From assembly GCF_009931615.1 (NCBI RefSeq), contig NZ_CP046620.1, positions 1,875,501-1,939,500 on the forward strand: a stretch of DNA of 64,000 nucleotides. Direction: 5' to 3'. This document shows, in pieces, positions 36,686-45,199 of the stretch (positions are counted from its first letter, which is position 1; every line of letters begins with the position of its first letter). The notes beneath the pieces are model-generated. The model was not told the DNA's origin, ran no database searches, and worked only from the letters and a program-made list of their open reading frames with translations. Position numbers and translations under genes: made by a program. The stretch is from Algicella marina (GTDB lineage: Bacteria > Pseudomonadota > Alphaproteobacteria > Rhodobacterales > Rhodobacteraceae).

Positions 36686-36727
36686 AGACTAGTATGTCAG
36701 CTAACCGAAGGCAATACTAGTATTCCA
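36686..36727. promoter_or_regulatory. operator-like palindrome upstream of the Gfo/Idh-ManD operon
   Basis: The perfect palindrome ATACTAGTAT is at 36714-36723, inside CAATACTAGTATTCC. Read on the minus strand it aligns with the site at 31615-31631 over most of 16 bases. A half-matching copy (AGACTAGTAT) lies at 36686-36695. Both sit just before the Gfo/Idh start at 36662, where a repressor would act. Confidence 0.6.
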
Positions 36728-36773
36728 GTTGGGCGTGGTTGATTGTTTTAAGTAGCTGAGGGTCACATCTGCC

Positions 36774-37080
36774 TTAGCTAAACCTCTCCACAAGGTTCCG
36801 CACATTCGACACATGCCAGCGCCCGCCACGCCGGGTAAGGATGCCCCTGTCGTTGAGCTCCCGAGCAATAGCCCGCAGGCTCGTGTGCCTCTCCGCCCTT
36901 CCCAGCCCGCCTCAGCGCCTCTAGGGTTGCCCAGCTTGACCCCACGGGCCCTGGCGACCGCCAGAGCCTCTCTCGTGCGCCGGGAGATAGCCTCGCGCTC
37001 ACGTTCGGCCACGAGGGCGATGATGCCGACGTTGCGGTCATTGGCCTCGGGCATATCGACCGCCACGAAGCGGAAATTTG
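36774..37080 (-). pseudogene. serine recombinase relic with an internal deletion
   Basis: Reads [20 protein letters not shown], then [20 protein letters not shown] and, after a gap and frame change, the family C-terminus [17 protein letters not shown] with a stop at 36774. It is a diverged copy of the recombinase at 60293. The catalytic N-terminus is missing and about 30 codons in the middle are deleted. Confidence 0.8.
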
Positions 37081-37195
37081 AGCCCAGCCGCCATTGCGAC
37101 TGCTCTGCAGACTTAGCTGTCGTTGGCGGTTGCGTGGTTGACGTCCGCTTGGAAAGCCAGATTACGTTCGGTTATGTCTTAAAAACTGGATATCG

Positions 37196-38050
37196 CTAAG
37201 TGGTCGATTCTTTCATCGAAGACGCAAAGCCGTGCAGTGGTGCCCAGTTCCACTGGTTTTGCGCGCGGCTGCTGTCGTAAACGCGATCAATTCGATCGGG
37301 GAGCACCCAGCCAAGACGATCAAACGTTTCGACAAAATATGGGCATCTTTCTTCCAACAGCGCGCGCAAGCTATGGGTCAACCGGGGTTCATCTCCGCGT
37401 TGAAACGGCGTTCTGGCAGTAGCGATCATTGGCATTGGGTCAACACCTGTCGCCATGGCCGCATGTAAATGCGCGCGCCCAGAATCGCGTTCATTGATGC
37501 CTCGCGAAAGGCGGTAGATGGCCATAAGCCGGGCTGGTTCTGGGAAGCATCGGCCGAGTCTGACGATAGAGGCGGTCAAATGCTGGCCGGTTGCAGCAAT
37601 CACCAAAGCTTCGGCCTCCAATTTGGTGCTGTGGTAGATTGTTCTTGGCAAGGACGGGCAGGTCTCGTCGATCCAGCGAGCTGGCTCATCGTTTGCCGCC
37701 CCCCCCCCATAAACAGCGGTCGTACTCGTCAACACGAAACGATCTGTACCGGCTGTCTCAGCGGCGCGCAGAACGCTTGCTGTCCCATCAATATTGATCG
37801 ATTTGAACGTATCCTCGGACTGCAGCCCAACATGTGGCGCATGCAGCCCTGCACAATGGAAAACGCACTCAGCGCCTTCGAACAATCTGCTCAACTGGTT
37901 TGTGTCTCGCACGTCCGCTTTAACGATTCCGTCGCAAGGAATGGCATCGATGCCGACCACGTGAATGTCGTTCCTGCGCGCTTCGTTACAAATGGCGCGC
38001 CCGATCCGGCCAGCCGCGCCCGTTACAGCTATCGAACGAAGACCTTTCAT
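37196..38050 (-). CDS. NAD-dependent epimerase/dehydratase family protein
   Basis: 284 residues, extended SDR. NAD site SIAVTGAAGRIGRAICNEAR, FHCAGLHAPH, active site STTAVYGGG region and Tyr/Lys in TIYHSTKLEAEAL. The ATG at 38050 overlaps the LysR stop (ATGA); the longer reading runs into the LysR gene. A run of ten G (C on the plus strand, 37699-37708) encodes the Gly triplet after VY and is a slippage-prone tract beside the active site. Substrate, probably a nucleotide sugar or uronate, is unknown. Confidence 0.85.
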   Translation of the reverse strand: MKGLRSIAVTGAAGRIGRAICNEARRNDIHVVGIDAIPCDGIVKADVRDTNQLSRLFEGAECVFHCAGLHAPHVGLQSEDTFKSINIDGTASVLRAAETAGTDRFVLTSTTAVYGGGAANDEPARWIDETCPSLPRTIYHSTKLEAEALVIAATGQHLTASIVRLGRCFPEPARLMAIYRLSRGINERDSGRAHLHAAMATGVDPMPMIATARTPFQRGDEPRLTHSLRALLEERCPYFVETFDRLGWVLPDRIDRVYDSSRAQNQWNWAPLHGFASSMKESTT

Positions 38051-38934
38051 GAGCGCCCCTGTGCAAGTTCTTTCACCAACCAGTTGCGGAAGGCTTCTAC
38101 CTGTGGGGACCTGTGCCCCCGTTCTGGTTCGACAAACCAATACGCGATGCCTGTTCGGAAACGTCCCGGTAGCGGAGCCACTAGCCGTTTCGCCACCAAC
38201 GCATCCTGAGCGAGGGTTTCCCATGCAAGAAACACTCCCTGACCGGCAATCGCTGCATCGAGACACAGCGATGCGTCCGAATACATTGGCCCATCGCCAA
38301 GCTGGCTTGCCTGCATATCATTCGGGCCCAGCCATACGTCCCAGCCGAACATCGATGTTGGCTCTTGAATGATCGGAATCTTCGTCAAATCTGAAGGGGC
38401 CACAATGGCGTCTGCCAGCGACGGGGCGCAGACGGGAAACACCCGCTGGTCGAACAGTTTTTCCGAGTGAACATTTGGCCAATCGCCCCACCCGACACGA
38501 ATGCAAGCGTCCACAGCGTTTGCGCGTGGATCAATCACGTCGACCGAGGCATCAATCCGCACCCGGATCGACGGATGTACTGCCGAAAAACGGCTCAAGC
38601 GCCAAACAAGCCACTTCCCAGCGAAAACCGGCGCGACAGAAATTGTGATTGCATCAGTCGCGTTGGGCCGCGTGACAGTGATGCCTTTCGCGATCTCGCG
38701 AAACCCATCGTTCAGGTGCTCTGCCAACTGACGTCCAATGGCGGTTGGAACGAGACCTTTTGGCAGACGTTCGAACAACTGCCGGTCAAGCTGTGCTTCG
38801 GCCTTGATGATCTGCTGACTTACAGCCCCTGGCGTGACGCCCAGTTCATCGGCTGCTGCACGCAAGCTGCCAAGACGCGCGACGGCTTCAACCGAACGTA
38901 GCATGCCAAGATGGATTCCATTCAGGTCCTTCAT
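38047..38934 (-). CDS. LysR family regulator (GcvA/AmpR-like)
   Basis: 295 residues. Winged HTH at residues 6-65 (LRAAADELGVTPGAVSQQII) of the GcvA type, then a substrate-binding domain (VAPVFAGKWLVWRLSRF, VDACIRVGWGDWP). It is coupled by ATGA to the downstream epimerase gene, so the regulator and enzyme are made from one message. The AT-rich stretch after 38934 contains repeated GCTATA elements that may be its own operator. Confidence 0.9.
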   Translation of the reverse strand: MKDLNGIHLGMLRSVEAVARLGSLRAAADELGVTPGAVSQQIIKAEAQLDRQLFERLPKGLVPTAIGRQLAEHLNDGFREIAKGITVTRPNATDAITISVAPVFAGKWLVWRLSRFSAVHPSIRVRIDASVDVIDPRANAVDACIRVGWGDWPNVHSEKLFDQRVFPVCAPSLADAIVAPSDLTKIPIIQEPTSMFGWDVWLGPNDMQASQLGDGPMYSDASLCLDAAIAGQGVFLAWETLAQDALVAKRLVAPLPGRFRTGIAYWFVEPERGHRSPQVEAFRNWLVKELAQGRS

Positions 38935-39005
38935 ATAGCTATGCTATACAAAGACTGACAAAAAAATCGATTCATAATGCGAGTTAAGTCCGATTTAATA
39001 AAGTA

Positions 39006-39194
39006 ATGCTATATAAAATCTACACGCTGATCCGCAGACTTTTTGACAGCCATGAAAGGGCTGAGCTGTCCAAATGCGCAGAAGAAAACGCGCGGTGGAG
39101 GCGCGACCCACTGTCCCACCCCTGCATTCGCCATATGAGTATGAGAGAGATCGCTGACCTTCCTATCGACCCTCACGCCATTGCCCGTGAGTAG
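39006..39194 (+). CDS. small basic protein of unknown function
   Basis: 62 residues. Basic N-terminus (YKIYTLIRRLFDSHERAEL) and the tail PCIRHMSMREIADLPIDPHA, which resembles the Arg-rich and acidic tail arrangement of small DUF1127-like proteins. Divergent from the LysR gene with 71 bp between starts. No strong ribosome site. Weakly supported but protein-like. Confidence 0.45.
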   Translation: MLYKIYTLIRRLFDSHERAELSKCAEENARWRRDPLSHPCIRHMSMREIADLPIDPHAIARE

Positions 39195-39294
39195 GTTAAA
39201 GATGGGCAACCTCTGAGTTCCATAGCTAGACCTGCCGATAGGATCGAACAAGATTACCTGGTCCCGACGTTCGTTGCGAATCAGAAAAAAGCCC

Positions 39295-39899
39295 TTCGCC
39301 GCATCCAGAATGAACTTCAACTTCGTGGGTGCTGATGCGTATTGCAGCTAGCTCGTCAATCTCTCCACCAAGTTCCTGACATTCGACACATGCCACCGCC
39401 CACCGCGCCTTGTGAGAATACCCCTGTGATTGAGCTCCCGCGCCATGGCCCTCAGGGTCGTGTGCCCGTCCGCCTGGATCGCCTCGACGACCGGCCGCAG
39501 CTCTTCCGCAAATTCGTCGGCATTGCGCGCCACGGTCGCTCTCAGCGCCTCTCCGCCCTTCCCAGCTCTCCTGAGGGCCTCCGCGCCGTTGGGGTTGCCC
39601 AGCTTGACCCCACGGGCCTTTGCGGCTGCCAGCGCCTCCCGGGTGCGCCGGGAGATGGCCTCACGTTCCTGCTCCGCGACCAGGGCCATGATGCCGACCG
39701 TGAGGTCATTTGCCTCCGGCATGTCGACGGCCACGAAGCGGACGCCGCTGTCTCTGAGGGTGAGCAGGAAGGCGGCATTGCGGGAGAGCCGGTCGAGCTT
39801 CGCGATGACGAGCGTTGCGCCCGTCAGTCTCGCAAGCCCCAGGGCTTCCGCGAGTTTTGGCCTGTCCGTCTTGCGTCCGCTCTCGATCTCGGTGAAGCG
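39295..39899. repeat. 605-bp direct repeat, left copy
   Basis: This stretch appears identical to 60240-60844, in the same orientation. The antisense translations agree residue for residue, and the match stops abruptly at both ends (TTCGCCGCATCC at the start, GGTGAAGCG at the end). It contains the 3' two-thirds of a serine recombinase gene plus about 50 bp downstream. Confidence 0.9.
39348..39899 (-). pseudogene. serine recombinase, N-terminus lost
   Basis: Carries the resolvase residues from RFTEIESGRKTDRPKLAEAL to the C-terminus ([11 protein letters not shown]), same as the copy at 60293. At 39899 the homology stops and foreign sequence follows, so the catalytic Ser segment (YERVSTARQ) is missing. 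A longer frame to 40031 is chance. It is therefore inactive, but could recombine with the intact copy by homology. Confidence 0.88.
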
Positions 39900-41325
39900 A
39901 CCACCCGATGCTGTAGTTGACCTTGCTGTCAATGAAATCATTCCACGTGCAAGAGAGGACCTGCAACGGGACTTTGGAAGCTTCACAGAGAAGCGCCCCT
40001 TCACAGGTCTGGTAAAAGCAAACCCACGCAAAGCTTTGTCGGCGCTGTCGGTTGCGGCCAGACGGGACGATTATCCACAGGTGTTTTGGTCAGACATGAT
40101 TAATGAGCTTCCTGATGACATCGCACCTAGGCTCCGAAGGGTGTTTCTACACCGTCTTAGCCGCCTTCCTCATGCTGTAATCGTGGAGTTGAGACACACA
40201 GTCTGTCGGTGGCTGGAACAGAACATCACAAAGCTGATCGAGTTCGATGACGAACTTGCTTGGGCCGTGTTTGATCATGTCGTGGATGGCGTTGTCGGGG
40301 GTGGTGACAGCGCGACCGAAAGCGGGATAGGAGAAGTAAGTCGAGGCGGTGAGGTTATCCCCCGGTCGCGTCGCACATATCAACATGCGATTAACGGGCC
40401 TCTTGGAATGTGTGCAGAGGCCTTGTTCCATGCCGTACCTGGTGAAAAGCAGGAACAAAATTCACTGATACCAGACCACATCAAGAGCCGTATTGAACGC
40501 TTGTTTGCATCGCCGGGTGAGGGTTCCGACCACGCTGTTTCAATCACTTTCAGCAAGCTGAACTGGTTGATGTATGTTGATCCAGAGTGGGTTGAACATC
40601 GCCTCATACCCATGTTGGCTTTCGATCATACTGCTGCTGAACCAGCTTGGAATGGGTTCCTGTGTAGCAATCGAGTTCCGAGGTCACCTCTGGCAGTCCT
40701 TGTTAAGCCACTTCTGTTGCAAGCCGCGCCATGGGTTGAGAACCAGACATGGGATCGCGATCTGGCAAAGGTCATCACCCAATGGTTGGGATGGATGTAC
40801 ATCTTCAAGCGTGATGAAGACGACGGGCTGACAAAGCAAGAAATGCGACGCGTGTTGCGAGAGATGTCCGATGACACACGCAATCAGTTTATTTGGTGGT
40901 TAGGAAAAGTCGGCCAAGGGAACGACGACGGTTGGGAGACGCTAGTAGCGCCCTTCTTGAATGAAGTATGGCCGCGAGAACGCATCTTCCGCACTGCGTC
41001 GTCGGTCGAGTCATGGATCAGCTTGCTTGACGATACTGGAAACAGTTTTCCAGTGGTGTACGCCTCCGTTAAGCGTTACTTGGTACCGGTCGAAACTGAC
41101 CGCCATCCGTTCTACCGATTTACTCGAGAGGTTGGCGAAGACGAACCAATCACTACGCAGTTCCCAGTGGAAACTCTTGATCTTCTCGATTCTGTGACAC
41201 CAAAGGTTCTGAGCCGAACTCCATACGAATTACCGAAAATACTGGTGTTGGTGAGCGAAGCAGCACCCAATCTAAGGGCGGATCATCGTTACCTAGGACT
41301 AATGGATTTGGTTGAGAGGATGTAG
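39900..41325 (+). pseudogene. C-terminal remnant of a DUF4020-like (SIR2-associated) defence protein
   Basis: An open frame of about 470 codons with protein-like composition from about 39910 to the stop at 41325. It reads LPDDIAPRLRRVFLHRLSRL, INGPLGMCAEALFHAV, KSRIERLFASPGEGSDHA and LNWLMYVDPEWVEHRLIPML. These match my memory of DUF4020, the C-terminal helical domain of SIR2-type anti-phage proteins. No start codon or N-terminal enzyme domain exists: the upstream sequence is the recombinase repeat. It is most likely a truncated relic. The family call is from memory and needs a profile search. Confidence 0.6.
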
Positions 41326-41874
41326 GTAGAACCAATGTCTCAATGTCCGCTTCGTGGGGGTTGGCAAAGTGCAGCTGCACCTGCAGCGAAGGTCGGCTTT
41401 CCGCCATCTTGTCGTAAAGAATGGCTTGGGAGCTCTGTGATTTGCCACCATCCTTGTGTGCTAGTTGCACCTATCGCGCCGTCCACGTTCGACGCCAGTC
41501 GCATCTCAAGCCAACTGCCACTAACCGGCAACCGCGAATAGCGCGCCTAAAAATTATACTATCTCAATGAGTTAAAGCTGAACACCAAATCGGCCCAGTC
41601 AACAGCTTTGGAGAACCAAGGCCACAGAGAACGCTTTCGCGCCACCTAGCGTAGAGTGCAATAAACAGCCACTCCGCTACAAGCCTTTAGAATAACGAAA
41701 AAATCACGCACTAAGGCGCGGGTGAGAAACGTTTCTTGGGGATTTGTGGCGGAGGGGATGGGCCTGACGTCGAACCTTCTCTCGTTCGCAACTCATTAAT
41801 TTTATTAGGCACCGCCGTGGTTCGACACGTCAATTGGTGCGAAAGCGACTGAAATCAAACCGGCTCACACACGC
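41326..41874. other. non-coding stretch
   Basis: About 550 bp with no supported gene. At 41747-41761 TGGCGGAGGGGATGG matches the reverse complement of a tRNA-Ser 3' end, but no complete tRNA is present. Confidence 0.4.
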
Positions 41875-42037
41875 TGACGTCGGCATCCATCGCCAACAGA
41901 CAAGGCGGCTGTTCCGCTATGAACCTCGCGAAATGCGGCCACGACAGCTTCTTGCGAAAGCGACTGAGCCGCCCCGCGCGGCCCCATGCAACTGGAACAC
42001 ATTCTCTGCCAGATCGACGCCGATGATGCTAACTTCT
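41875..42037 (-). pseudogene. IS110-type transposase N-terminal fragment
   Basis: On the minus strand it reads IIGVDLAENVFQLHG, the DEDD-type start of IS110 transposases, and after a frame change KKLSWPHFARFIAEQPPCLL, also typical of that family. It then stops. Only about 50 codons remain. Confidence 0.7.
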
Positions 42038-42039
42038 CC

Positions 42040-42255
42040 TATGGATGCTCTCTCTTTCAGCTTGTGTTTCAACACCGTAAACCGATGCCACCAGAACCGG
42101 ACGGTTTCGTGGCAGACGTCGACGCCGCGCTCATGGAGCAGGATCCTCTACGTTCCGAAGGGACAGTGGGAACCGAACATACATCATCACCGCAAGGCGG
42201 ATGATCTCCGGGCTGGTTTTGAAATACCAGAATGGGCTGCGTTTGGTCATCCGCC
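42040..42255 (-). pseudogene. IS6-type transposase N-terminal fragment
   Basis: Minus-strand reading gives FKTSPEIIRLAVMMYVRFPL then LSLRNVED and, after a one-base shift, HERGVDVCHETVRFWWHRFT. This is the N-terminal HTH part of an IS6-family transposase. It runs straight into the IS110 fragment, so two elements were joined by deletion. Confidence 0.75.
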
Positions 42256-42279
42256 GAGGCTATGCAACCGCCCTGCCCG

Positions 42280-42368
42280 TCTCAAGCTGGTTTCCACATG
42301 ACAAAACCCGCGAGGCGGATGATCTCGGGACTGGTCTTGAACCACTTGAAAGGGCTGGATCGGGTCAT
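42280..42368 (-). pseudogene. second IS6-type transposase 5' fragment
   Basis: From an ATG at 42368 the minus strand reads TRSSPFKWFKTSPEIIRLAG and then diverges. It is the start of another IS6-type transposase gene, similar to the fragment at 42040-42255 and in the same orientation. Confidence 0.7.
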
Positions 42369-42446
42369 AGCGGAACGCTACTCGGCCACCTGCCCCGCCT
42401 AAAGCCGGGTTCCTCTGACACTGCCGTCCACTTAGAAGAACACACA

Positions 42447-43208
42447 TTAAGGCATATTGGTTGGATCGCTTTGCAACTTTGGATTGAATCTGCGCGGCTT
42501 CAATCCCGCTTGAAACCAGTTCACCAGCGTGACGCAGTCGAACACAGGGAGACCCAATTCTTCAGAGATGTCGGCTGAAAACGGCGCGAGGTTGGTGCAT
42601 TCGCAGACGATCGCGCCCAGATCAGGATTGTCTGATTTGAACTCTCGGGCCGCTGCCAGAACTTCCTGCCTCAATGTCTCGAAGGCAACCGTCGCATCGC
42701 CCTCCTTGATCCAGCGAACAAATTCACTGCCGTGTGGCATCCCCTTCACTGGTGTGTCGAGTGGCACGTTCACCGCCTCGAAGTACGGGCCGTCAAGCAC
42801 ATCACCGTTGTAGGTCATCACCCCGACACGCTTCTTTGAACCTATGATCGTTTGAACCAGCGGCACTTGGAGAAGGGCCGACGTCGCCACCGGGATACCG
42901 CAAAAATCTGCGAGCTCCTTCTGGTAAATCGACAGAAACCCGCAAGTCGTGGTGATTCCATCAACTCCTTCATCGATTAGCTCGCGCGCCGATGCCTTGA
43001 AAGGTTCGAGAAGGCTCGCGTTGTGCAGATCTGTCATCTTAGCCGGCACGGCGTCATGGACGATCTTGTAGTTTACAGGGAAATCCCATGTGGACGCATT
43101 CCCGATATCTCCCGGATATCGAGTGAAATAGGTCCTGACCATGAGAATGCCGACATCGACTCCATAGAAAATCTTCTGCCCAACGCGGTTCGAGTCATAG
43201 TCAGCCAT
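42447..43208 (-). CDS. Asp/Glu racemase superfamily protein
   Basis: 253 residues. The two catalytic Cys regions of the superfamily are present: GITTTCGFLSIYQKELADF near residue 89 and AIVCECTNLAPFSADISEEL near residue 206, with FDCVTLVNWF at the end. Members include aspartate/glutamate/hydantoin racemases and maleate isomerases. It lies 1 bp after the TRAP permease gene on the same strand, so it belongs to the transporter operon and probably acts on the imported compound or a product. Exact activity unknown. Confidence 0.85.
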   Translation of the reverse strand: MADYDSNRVGQKIFYGVDVGILMVRTYFTRYPGDIGNASTWDFPVNYKIVHDAVPAKMTDLHNASLLEPFKASARELIDEGVDGITTTCGFLSIYQKELADFCGIPVATSALLQVPLVQTIIGSKKRVGVMTYNGDVLDGPYFEAVNVPLDTPVKGMPHGSEFVRWIKEGDATVAFETLRQEVLAAAREFKSDNPDLGAIVCECTNLAPFSADISEELGLPVFDCVTLVNWFQAGLKPRRFNPKLQSDPTNMP

Positions 43209-43209
43209 T

Positions 43210-45135
43210 TCAGTTCTCCTGGTTCACGTTTCGTTTGAGGGCTCGACTGGAAAAGCCTTCCCAAAGGTAGGCAAAGGCCAGCAGAACGAAGGCAATGATC
43301 GCCCGCGTCTCCATCGGCAGGATCTCGTGGCCGAGGGCACAAAACAGCCCGGCCGCAGTGAAAAACAGCCGTAGCGGTAAATTGAGCCGCCGGACGACAT
43401 AGCCGATCGATCCAATGGAAAAGAGCGTCACGGACGCACAAAGGCCAGTGAATGTGAGTATGATTTCGAGGAGTGGGGCTTCCAGCGTGAGGCCTGGCGC
43501 GAAGAGGAAACTGAAGCCGGCGATGAACCCGCCGATCGCCATCCGGAAGGCTTGTCCGCCCGAGGCGAGGGGGTTGGCCTTCGCTATGGCTGCAGCCGCG
43601 TAGGAGGCAGCAGCAACAGGTGGCGTGGCGTCGGCCAGAACCGCGAAATAGAACACGAAGAGGTGTATCTGCAATAGCGAAGCATCCGTCGCTCCGGCAA
43701 GGATCGGTGTGCCGATCGCCGAGGTGATGATGTAGGCAGGAGTCGTCGGCACGCCCATGCCGAGTAGCAGGCACAGGGCGGCGAGGATGAGGACAAGCAA
43801 CATGACCGAATCGCCGGCAAGCTCGGTCACGATCCCGCCAAAGGCGAGGATGAGTCCGGTATTCGTAAGCGACGCCATGATGATACCGGCACATGTAACG
43901 GCAACGGCAATGATCGCGATTGTTGCACCCGAATGAACAAGCGCACGGAAGATCGTCGAGGGATACATGCGCGTGTGTGGACGGAGCCACGAGACGATGA
44001 CGATGGCGATCGTTGAATAGAAGGCCGCATGATAGGCCGAGAACCGCATCGCCATCATCGTGACCAGGATCACAAGCGGGATGGCGAGATGTATGTCCGG
44101 CAGAAGATCCTTCCAGTGCGGCATCTCGGACTTCGGCAGTGGCTCGATCCCCAACCGCTTCGACAGGTAGTGAACCGACACGAGGATTCCGAAGAAATAG
44201 AGCACCCCGCCCAGAAAGGCGGCGGTGACGATATCCCAGTAAGGGACCTGGATAAGTTCGGCCATGACGAAGGCGGCGGCCCCCATGACGGGCGGCATGA
44301 TCAGGCCCCCGACGGACGCCGAGGCTTCGGTTCCCGCGGCCAGGCTGCCCTTGAACCCCAGCTTCTTCATCATCGGAATGGTGACGGATCCTGTGACGAC
44401 CACGTTGGCGACTGACGAGCCCGACGTGCTCCCGAACAAGGCAGAGGTAATAACAGCGACTTTGGCTGGGCCGCCTGACAGACGGCCGGCCAGCAAGTTG
44501 CCGAAGGTCATAAATAACTTTCCGATGCCCGATTGCTGCAGGAAGGCACCGAAGATCAGGAAGGTCGCGACAATGGTAGCCGAAATCCCGGTTAGCAACC
44601 CGAAAAGCCCACTGCCGTTCATCATGTACATGGTTTCGGCAATATGGCTGAGCGGCATGTTTCGATAGTTCCACATGCCCGGTAACAGATGCGCGATAAA
44701 CATGTAGAGAATCGTTAGCCCTGCGAGGATCGACAGCGCGATCGAAAGTGCACGGCGGACACCCTCAAGCACGAGGACGACCATAACGCAGGCCAGAACC
44801 ACCTCGAGATCGGTAAGTGGGCTGATAAAAACGGCCCGGTCGTAGACGCGTTCGGGGTTCAGGTAGGCATAGAGAGGGGGCACGATCGATACCGCAGCAA
44901 GGACCCAGTCGAGAATGCTGGGCGGCGGCGCGTTCTCGTCCTCAATATCTTCGGAGAGCGTTGTTCGGTGTGCCGGGAAGAGGATGAAGATCGCCGGCAA
45001 GAACAGTGTGAGATGCAGGGTCGCCAGCTTGAGTGGTTCCGGGTAGCCCCACCCCGCATAATAGAAGTGCAACAAGGCGGCGCCGGCCAACCAGAGGTTT
45101 CCGATAATGGCAGTGATTCCGGTCAGATGTCGCAT
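43210..45135 (-). CDS. TRAP transporter fused permease (TAXI type, 4TM-12TM)
   Basis: 641 residues with many membrane spans: the small DctQ-like part at residues 1-150, the large DctM-like part from about 170 (SGSSVANVVVTGSVTIPMMK is the ligand/Na+ region; LLLGMGVPTTPAYIITSA is family-typical). This fusion is the form that works with TAXI binding proteins. It imports an organic acid or amino acid with sodium. Sits between the binding-protein gene and the racemase-like gene. Confidence 0.93.
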   Translation of the reverse strand: MRHLTGITAIIGNLWLAGAALLHFYYAGWGYPEPLKLATLHLTLFLPAIFILFPAHRTTLSEDIEDENAPPPSILDWVLAAVSIVPPLYAYLNPERVYDRAVFISPLTDLEVVLACVMVVLVLEGVRRALSIALSILAGLTILYMFIAHLLPGMWNYRNMPLSHIAETMYMMNGSGLFGLLTGISATIVATFLIFGAFLQQSGIGKLFMTFGNLLAGRLSGGPAKVAVITSALFGSTSGSSVANVVVTGSVTIPMMKKLGFKGSLAAGTEASASVGGLIMPPVMGAAAFVMAELIQVPYWDIVTAAFLGGVLYFFGILVSVHYLSKRLGIEPLPKSEMPHWKDLLPDIHLAIPLVILVTMMAMRFSAYHAAFYSTIAIVIVSWLRPHTRMYPSTIFRALVHSGATIAIIAVAVTCAGIIMASLTNTGLILAFGGIVTELAGDSVMLLVLILAALCLLLGMGVPTTPAYIITSAIGTPILAGATDASLLQIHLFVFYFAVLADATPPVAAASYAAAAIAKANPLASGGQAFRMAIGGFIAGFSFLFAPGLTLEAPLLEIILTFTGLCASVTLFSIGSIGYVVRRLNLPLRLFFTAAGLFCALGHEILPMETRAIIAFVLLAFAYLWEGFSSRALKRNVNQEN

Positions 45136-45199
45136 GGATCCGGCCCCTTGAAATGGATTTGGCCGCCTCCGGAGCGAAGGCGGCCACGGTCAGGTCGGA

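Noticed and set aside
36701-37066. A 121-codon frame as an intact small recombinase
   Set aside because: It lacks the catalytic Ser part and changes frame before the C-terminal HTH, so it is a relic.
39430-41325. A 631-codon open frame on the plus strand
   Set aside because: Its first 155 codons are antisense to the recombinase relic, and the same antisense frame exists over the intact copy at 60375. Only the part after 39900 looks like protein.
43073-44674. A 533-codon minus-strand frame within the TRAP permease
   Set aside because: Arg/His/Cys-rich shadow of the permease frame.
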